From: Sphaeroforma sirkka
Lineage: Eukaryota > Opisthokonta > Ichthyosporea > Ichthyophonida
Assembly (NCBI GenBank): GCA_001586965.3
Contig: LUCW03002279.1
Location: 1-64,000, forward strand
Direction of reading: 5' to 3'
DNA: 64,000 bases
Part shown: positions 57,734 to 64,000 of the stretch, one piece after another
Numbering within the stretch: the first letter of the stretch is position 1
Layout of the letters: every line of letters begins with the position of its first letter
Notes under the pieces: model-generated
The model's input: only the letters and a program-made list of their open reading frames with translations
Told to the model about the DNA's origin: nothing
Database searches by the model: none
Position numbers and translations under genes: made by a program

Positions 57734-58430
57734 ATGGATGTTGTTTTTCTACAAACTGAACACAAAATGTTGCACACAAGCACTACACCACATATATACG
57801 CAAATGGATGTTTGTGTACTAGTGCAGTCACTATGGCTATTAGACAGTTACATGCACGCGGCCTTATGGTCGCTTTGATGATAGCTATCATTGACGTTTT
57901 TGATTTTTATAGCAAGCCACCAACGCGCAAAGCGATGATAGTCAGAGTCCGAAAGTCTTTCACACAGATTGCAGGCGAGCTGATTCAAGAGAGTATGTTT
58001 GCTAATACATTTAGAATGACATATAGTCAGTTTACAACACTTGTAGAAGCGCTTAGACCTGTTATAGAGAGAGATGAAACAATGAGTGCACTTCGTAATG
58101 GACGAATCGATGTAGAAGTTCAACTCGCGATTACTTTACGAATACAGGCAGGTGCGAGAACTCAAGATTTCAAGATTTCATACAGTGTTAGTAGATCAGC
58201 AGTATACACAATCCTGAAGCGCGTAATTGAAGCTATTTTAGCGGATGAAACACTCCCTAATTTACAGCTGAACTGGCCCACAAATGCACATGAGTGTGAA
58301 GACATAGCAGAAGGTTTTAGATTTCTGGAAGTGGGGCGCTATGTGTGGGAGTCACATCAGGTTCTGCATCATCATCACTATCTTCGGCTGCTTCTAATTC
58401 CTCTAATTGATGTCCTAGAAGTTCACTAAA
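57734..58430 (+). pseudogene. PIF-Harbinger-like transposase, N-terminal part only
   Basis: The part matching Harbinger transposases runs from FRMTYSQFTTLVEALRPVIE through LAITLRIQAGARTQDF and YSVSRSAVYTILKRVIEAIL, the helix-turn-helix region that precedes the DDE core. The match ends near 58330 and the catalytic core is missing. The frame then runs on into unrelated sequence that is better read on the other strand. It differs from the ISL2EU-like transposase at 52249-53142. Confidence 0.75.
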
Positions 58431-58605
58431 AGCTCTATCTGCATCGTCCTTATCATCACTATCCTCTCCTTCATCGAAATCGACTTCCCCTTCTAGACCG
58501 ATTTCTGTATGCGCTTTGCCTTCCTTTTCGTTCCCAACATAACCTACTTTTTCTCCACCTCTGCTTTAGCATCACTCGATTTGGGCGCTCTTTTTTTGTC
58601 ATAGT
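58340..58605 (-). pseudogene. Acidic second protein of the Harbinger-like remnant
   Basis: The minus strand reads a lysine-rich start (APKSSDAKAEVEKK) and then a strongly acidic run (GEVDFDEGEDSDDKDDADRA, followed by FSELLGHQLEELEAAEDSDD), with one frame change. It converges on the transposase remnant. Harbinger elements often carry a second, Myb-like gene, and this may be the end of one, but no Myb repeat is seen. Confidence 0.5.
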
Positions 58606-58961
58606 ACGTTAATTTGAGGAATTTCGCTGTTTACGTACAAATGTTAAACGAATTTGAACCTTGATTCTTGATCGCATTTCGAAAGTGCCCTTCGGTTTGT
58701 CCATATCGCACTTTTGAAAAATAATCACATTCATAAATTTCGCCAATTCTATTGGCTGTTCAATCTTGATTCTTGATTTTTACATAAAATCTGGCCCTTA
58801 ATTGTGCTACAAAAGGTAGATCCAAACAATCGGCTCCCAGTATACTACCTGAAAGCGGGAAACCGGTTTCAAACCGAAGCGTTAACGTGAAACGCACTAC
58901 CTTTTCAGCATATATGAAGCACGTATTGAAGTCTGCCGTAGAAATGGACAATCCCCAGCCC
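58431..58961. other. Unassigned DNA right of the Harbinger-like remnant
   Basis: Overlaps the second-protein remnant at its start. The rest (58606-58961) holds TTGATTCTTGAT duplicated near 58660 and 58768. No gene was recognised. Confidence 0.4.
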
Positions 58962-59668
58962 TCAGGCTCAGGCCTCAGGAGTCAGGAGTCAGGACACAGA
59001 GCCACAGACGCACACGGCACAGTCCACATTCCACAGTCCACACTCGTATTTTTAGAGCTTTCTTGTTTTTACAAAAAGCGACTAGTCACCAACTCACCAC
59101 TCAGTGCTCACCACTCATCTCTGTCACCACTCACCACTCACCAGCCCATCAGGCATAAGGTCAATGCTCAATTTGTCATTGACCGATGGTCCGAATGTCC
59201 GATGCATAGCCTTCTATTTTAATAAATTAACAATTCATTGGCCCCTTGATAGAGTTTGGGACCCATTGGATGTATTTCAAAATTTTTAAATTAATGTGCA
59301 TATAGAAATTCTGGAGTGTGGAAAAACAAAAGAAACCCGTCATAACTTCTGAATCTAAGGCATGTCACATGACTATGAGTATGTTTTCACATACGAATTT
59401 ACATCACGATCACATTCATCAACGGTGGATTAGTGATTGGAGACTTTATAGTAGACATTAATTTTTATACTCAATTGAATTATTAAAAATAGTACTATTT
59501 ACTTGTGAGATAGAGAGTTGATTCGTGAGTAAATATGTGAATAATGAGTATATATTCGCTCATACCAACTATAATGTCCATCACTAACATCAAACATGAC
59601 TCCATGAAGTCCCGAGTCGGGCGGCTCGGGCCGCTCGGGCCGCTGGGCTCCTGAGTGCCTGAGCCTGA
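58962..59668. mobile_element. Short non-autonomous element with inverted ends
   Basis: Left end TCAGGCTCAGGCCTCAGGAG (58962 on) is matched by the reverse complement of the right end (GGCTCCTGAGTGCCTGAGCC, ending at 59668). Total length is 707 bases with no coding content. The interior has CACTCACCACTCACC and CGGGCCGCTCGGGCCGCT patches. I saw no clear target-site duplication, so the exact ends are uncertain. It ends about 200 bases before the second RGS gene. Confidence 0.55.
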
Positions 59669-59870
59669 CATGATTTTTTTGCTTTTTTTTTTTTCAGACC
59701 AAATATATGACTCAGGTCAACTGCCACAAGCCATCATTGTAATATTTTTTAGCATACTTCACGTAGCACGCAGACTTAATCAGCGTCATTTATTACACTG
59801 GACGGCAAGTGGAATCCTATTGAGACTATCATTGTTAAGGAATACTAGGCATCTTTGCATACACAACATC

Positions 59871-60106
59871 ATGAGTGCAGGTGAGAATCTCGGGAGGAAT
59901 ACAACGGAGTCAATGGAACACTCATCGGGTCAATATAAACCAAAGAACGAATCTTCAGAGGCGAATTTATCTCTTGATTTTGGATCAATACAGGTAAGGA
60001 TCGTTTTAGTACTTTGAACGTATAGAAAGCCGATACGAATAGTTTGATCTCGTAGCAGTGACTGTTATATATTAAAGTCTGCGACGGGAAAATGGCAATA
60101 AATTTG

Positions 60107-60137
<31 letters not shown>

Positions 60138-60240
60138 CATATACATAAACATATTCATATTCATATTCATATATTTGTATGTTTGTATCTATATGTTTAT
60201 GTATATGTATATGTACATACACACATACACATACACACAC

Positions 60241-60280
<40 letters not shown>

Positions 60281-60303
60281 ATATGTATATATATATATAT
60301 ATG

Positions 60304-60347
<44 letters not shown>

Positions 60348-60391
60348 GTATTAATTGATATTAATATATGTGTATATGTAAAACACATATA

Positions 60392-60479
<88 letters not shown>

Positions 60480-60921
60480 CTGTAATAATGGATATAAATT
60501 CAATGTGTAATGTAATCTGAATATGTAAAGTATATATATATATATATATGTTGACATATCATATCCAATCTGTATATCCATATATCTATATCTATGTAAC
60601 GCAATAATGTGATGCGCGTATCGCACATCACACGCATGTAATGTAATATATATATATATATATAATATATATATAATGCATCAATCGTATATGCATATGC
60701 ATTACATACAACAGCGCGTATGCGTGTGCATAAACGTGCATACATATATATAGACTAACACGCTTACATTTTACATATATATACATACGGACAGACGCGT
60801 GTACGTTTGGTATATGCATACATATAAATACATATTCATACACACATACACAAATACATATATCACATTCATGCACATATAAACCATACTTACATATGTA
60901 TATGTATATTTATATACACAC

Positions 60922-60958
<37 letters not shown>

Positions 60959-61322
60959 TGGTATGTGCATGAGAAGTTGCATATATGTACGTGTATATAT
61001 ATGAATATATGTATATATATGTATATGCCAATGTATATTATACACATATTCATATACACATACACACAATTACATATATATACGCCTTCATCCACACATA
61101 TACACCATACTTGGATATATATAGACGTAATATATTTAGCTATGATATAAATAGATATATAGATATGCATACAAGTGTACATAACTCGTGTTATACATGT
61201 TTACGCTATATATATACACATATATGTGTGTGTGTATATATGTACATATATATGTACATACAATAAATATATATGAATGTATATATAGGTAAGATGTGTA
61301 TAGTCATGTACATATACATATG

Positions 61323-61366
<44 letters not shown>

Positions 61367-63705
61367 TATTAATATAAATATAAACATAAATATAACATAT
61401 AAATACAATATATGTGTTTATATATTTATTCACGTACATATACTTGCACTTATTTCATATCATTTATCTACCTGTATTTATTTATATATATAAATTTCAC
61501 GTGATTTTACATATTTGGTTCCCGTATTTCTTATCGTCGTCTGGTATCCTTATAGATGAATATAGCTATCAATGATTATAATTTCGCTATTATATGAACG
61601 TTGCTTTAGCTACATACGCGCATGTTTGTACAGGTGAATAATTCCACGTATCTGTATTCACAAAAGATACCGGTAATTTGTGTATAGAAACGATACAGAT
61701 ATACATGCCCTTGTGAGTTTGCTCATGCAGCTGTGTCATAAGTCTGGTAATATCTTGTTCCACTGTCCGGCCCTGTTGACATTTTTAAATATGGCGTTGG
61801 TTATTTTTACCTTGCATTTCAAGTTGCGGCTCTTCACTTTGGTGTAAAACCTGCTATTGTCAACCCAAAAGTACTTACCACTAGCTTTTAGTGATAAATC
61901 CAGTCCTGAATTATCAGAGAATGCTAGGTTCTTTGCGGTTCCTTCGAATGGTATAGGGCTCGTAATATCCAGACCAAAGATATTCACAACTAGCTCCTGA
62001 TCATATTTACAGCCTTTAGATCTTTCTTCTACGGACGGTACGATTCGGGCTTCAGCAAATGGCTCTTCCAGCGCTGAATCGCAACGAAATTTGGAGTTGG
62101 CCTACAATGTGAAATCAGACGCGCTGCGAAAAAAAGCGACATTATATTCTTGGGTATTAGCACTTGTGGTCTATCCGCTCTTCTTTGCCATAGGGTCAAT
62201 ATTTTACTGGCTCTCATACCGGGAAGAAGGCAATATTCAATTGTTACTAGGGTTTGGTGGTAGCCAACAGTTCGACTATGTCCTCATCTGCCACATACCC
62301 ACTGTTATATGCCTGCTTTTCCTACTTGGTTTTATCTTGAAATATTGGCACGAGCCTGAAGTACGCAGCCGCAACCACGATTTCACCCTGCATTTCCTGG
62401 GAATGGGCCTACTTCAAGAGGTTGTTTTGATATTAACCGCAGCGCTGACACTTCAAATAATGCCTTTGAAAGCCGTTGATATGAGTACTGGTGCTATGAA
62501 TCCAGATTGGTCCACGGCTGCTTTCTGGGCTTATCTGTGGTTGACATTCTGTCTGAACCAGCTGCTAGTACCAAACTTGGCTCGAATGAGGTACATCAAA
62601 GCACTCTTCTGCGAGCAGAATGAGGCCGTTTCATACTGGATTTTGCCATTGGGCTATCTTCTGCTGTGGTTTTGCACGACGTTCGTGAGTCTGGTCTACT
62701 GCCAGTTCAATGGAAGTCATACGTGCAACCTCTGGGAGACGTACTCGGGATTGATCGTCTTCCTGGCACTTCATAATATCCACTACTATTATTGTGCGTG
62801 GAAAAGTCGACACGCACGGCATTTGTTTATCGACTACACAAGCAACATCAGGTTGTATACCATATTTGTCCTCTTCTTCTGGGTGCTGATTGTAATAACA
62901 CTCTCGGGCGAGAATCAGGTGTCCCTTTGGTATTTATACTTCTACCAACCATGGTTTATGTTGGTGATTTTTTCGCTGGAGAATTTTGCGTTCTTGGTCG
63001 CTCGAGTGTTGAGTCGCAAATGGGGCGGGGAAAACGCCCTCGGAGGCATTGATATGGTGGGCGAGCACTACAGAGAGTCTGAAAGCCGGAACAAGGGGGT
63101 CAAGGAGTTACTCGAGGTTGAACATACGGTATGTGCGAGTGAGTGCACGCGTCAGTTGGCAATTATTGAAAGGTACGCTAGTTGTAGATTATCTTTCTGT
63201 CCGCATGTCTGCATGCAGAATACAATACACCATGTATTATTCAGGGTAGGTTACCTAGCCCGAAGTTTTCACTGCGGCATGATGAACAATAGTGTCAAAA
63301 CCACTGAATAAATGTGTCTCTTATTTTGTGATGCAGCGGAAAATAATACAACAAGTTGCTCGTCAACAGCTGTGCGAAGAGAATGTCGACTTCTTGATCG
63401 CTGTTTACGCCTGCAACCAAACTAAACCAGCCTCGATCAGCATGGTACACTCCATCGCTTCGCAATTTCTAGAATCTTCCAGCCCAAAGGAGATTAATAT
63501 AACCGGGAGCTGCCGTGACAGTACGTTGAAAGCGATTCAATCAGATGATCCAATGCACTTTAAGGATACCGAACCCTTGTTTCGCGACGCCGTCGCCCAA
63601 GTGATGAAGAATGTGTCAACTAATTGCCTGCCTGATGTATACAAAAGCAAAGAGTATAAGAAATGGGCATTGCTTGAGAAGAAAAATATGCTGGAACGCT
63701 ACTGA
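59871..63705 (+). CDS. Multi-pass membrane protein with C-terminal RGS domain, copy 2
   Basis: Paralogue of the gene at 33128, with the same role inferred. Exons 59871-59993, 62013-63128 and 63337-63705 (TGA) give 535 residues, all phase 0. Exon 1 encodes a polar head ending LSLDFGSIQ. Exon 2 is 1116 bases, exactly as in copy 1, with hydrophobic segments such as [20 protein letters not shown] and shared blocks [65 protein letters not shown] and [20 protein letters not shown]. Exon 3 is the RGS domain: [41 protein letters not shown] and [14 protein letters not shown]. The EEN.DF core is closer to animal RGS proteins than in copy 1 (EEHVDF). Intron 1 is full of TA repeats. Confidence 0.95.
60107..61490. 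repeat. (TA)n and mixed microsatellites in RGS copy 2 intron
   Basis: Long TA runs (about 60107-60133, 60245-60340, 60397-60475, 60535-60550, 61330-61360) among ACACATAC and ATATGTACAT words, inside the intron 59994-62012. No coding support. Confidence 0.95.
61736..62087 (-). CDS. Unidentified antisense open frame over an RGS intron-exon border
   Basis: The minus strand is open for about 117 codons ending at 61736. It starts inside the reverse complement of RGS exon 2, whose first 75 bases it overlaps. It reads [20 protein letters not shown], then [19 protein letters not shown] and [20 protein letters not shown], and ends [13 protein letters not shown]. Composition is protein-like and unlike the repeat frames nearby. 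No ATG opens it, no partner exon was found and I know no matching family. It may be a fragment of an unrelated gene captured in the intron, or chance. Confidence 0.3.
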
Positions 63706-64000
63706 GGAGACAAGCTCACAACCAAACGATGTGCATAGTCACAAAAACATGTACCGGTCGTCAGCCAAGGGCAAGCTGTGTTCGTTAAGGTGCTTGATTC
63801 CATTTATTCGAAATGGGCCCTTTTGAGAGAAGGATCACGTCCAAACAGTCATATAAGAGACGTCCAACACATGCAGGTAAAAATACTCGTCCGCATGGTG
63901 TAATAAGCATCCATCATGGGTTTTATTAGGGTCTTGAGCGGAAAAAAAGTATCTAGTCTTAGTATGGTGCAGTTCCCATAAAAGACGATCCACCAAAAAA
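63706..64000. other. 3' flank of RGS copy 2
   Basis: No gene, repeat or clear AATAAA signal seen to the window edge. Confidence 0.5.

Overview
This is nuclear DNA of an intron-rich, AT-rich eukaryote. The conserved genes (TRAPPC5, UBA3, WDR55, mitochondrial bL28) have many short exons with GT-AG borders. Introns and spacers are swollen by (TA)n runs, minisatellites and transposons. Two genes encode multi-pass membrane proteins ending in an RGS domain. I suspect a unicellular relative of animals such as an ichthyosporean, but that is a low-confidence guess. All exon maps were made by hand, by matching remembered protein families and checking reading phase across every junction.

Layout. 439-6822 (+): TRAPPC5 without its first exon; one intron holds a 3.4-kb minisatellite. 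6823-9893: spacer with no assigned gene. 9894-16759 (-): UBA3 in ten exons, phase-consistent except for one A-run. 18859-23991 (-): WDR55, eight exons seen, N-terminus unsettled. 23992-26235: spacer with one unidentified membrane-protein exon. 26236-29202 (+): mitochondrial ribosomal protein bL28 in three exons. 29203-33127: possible small-gene exons and an unnamed repeat family. 33128-37199 (+): first 7TM-RGS gene. 37200-41843: low-complexity DNA. 41844-59668: a nest of mobile elements. 59871-63705 (+): second 7TM-RGS gene, same exon plan.

The nest has a plain DNA transposon with about 235-bp terminal inverted repeats (41844-53456). It carries a DDE transposase resembling the ISL2EU/PIF-Harbinger side of the IS5-like group and, converging on it, an EXO1/FEN1-type flap nuclease with a C-terminal SAP-like motif. 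A Ty3/Gypsy-type retroelement fossil (43341-51277, flanked by CAGA on both sides) sits inside the nuclease gene. To the right are pieces of a second LTR-element family, more LTR copies, a foldback element, a Harbinger-like remnant and a short element with inverted ends.

The host genes serve unrelated housekeeping roles: Golgi tethering, NEDD8 activation, ribosome biogenesis and mitochondrial translation. The RGS pair is the exception: a likely tandem duplication whose copies were later pushed apart by about 22 kb of mobile and simple-sequence DNA. Best candidate for something new: the transposon that pairs an ISL2EU-like transposase with an EXO1/FEN1-SAP nuclease.
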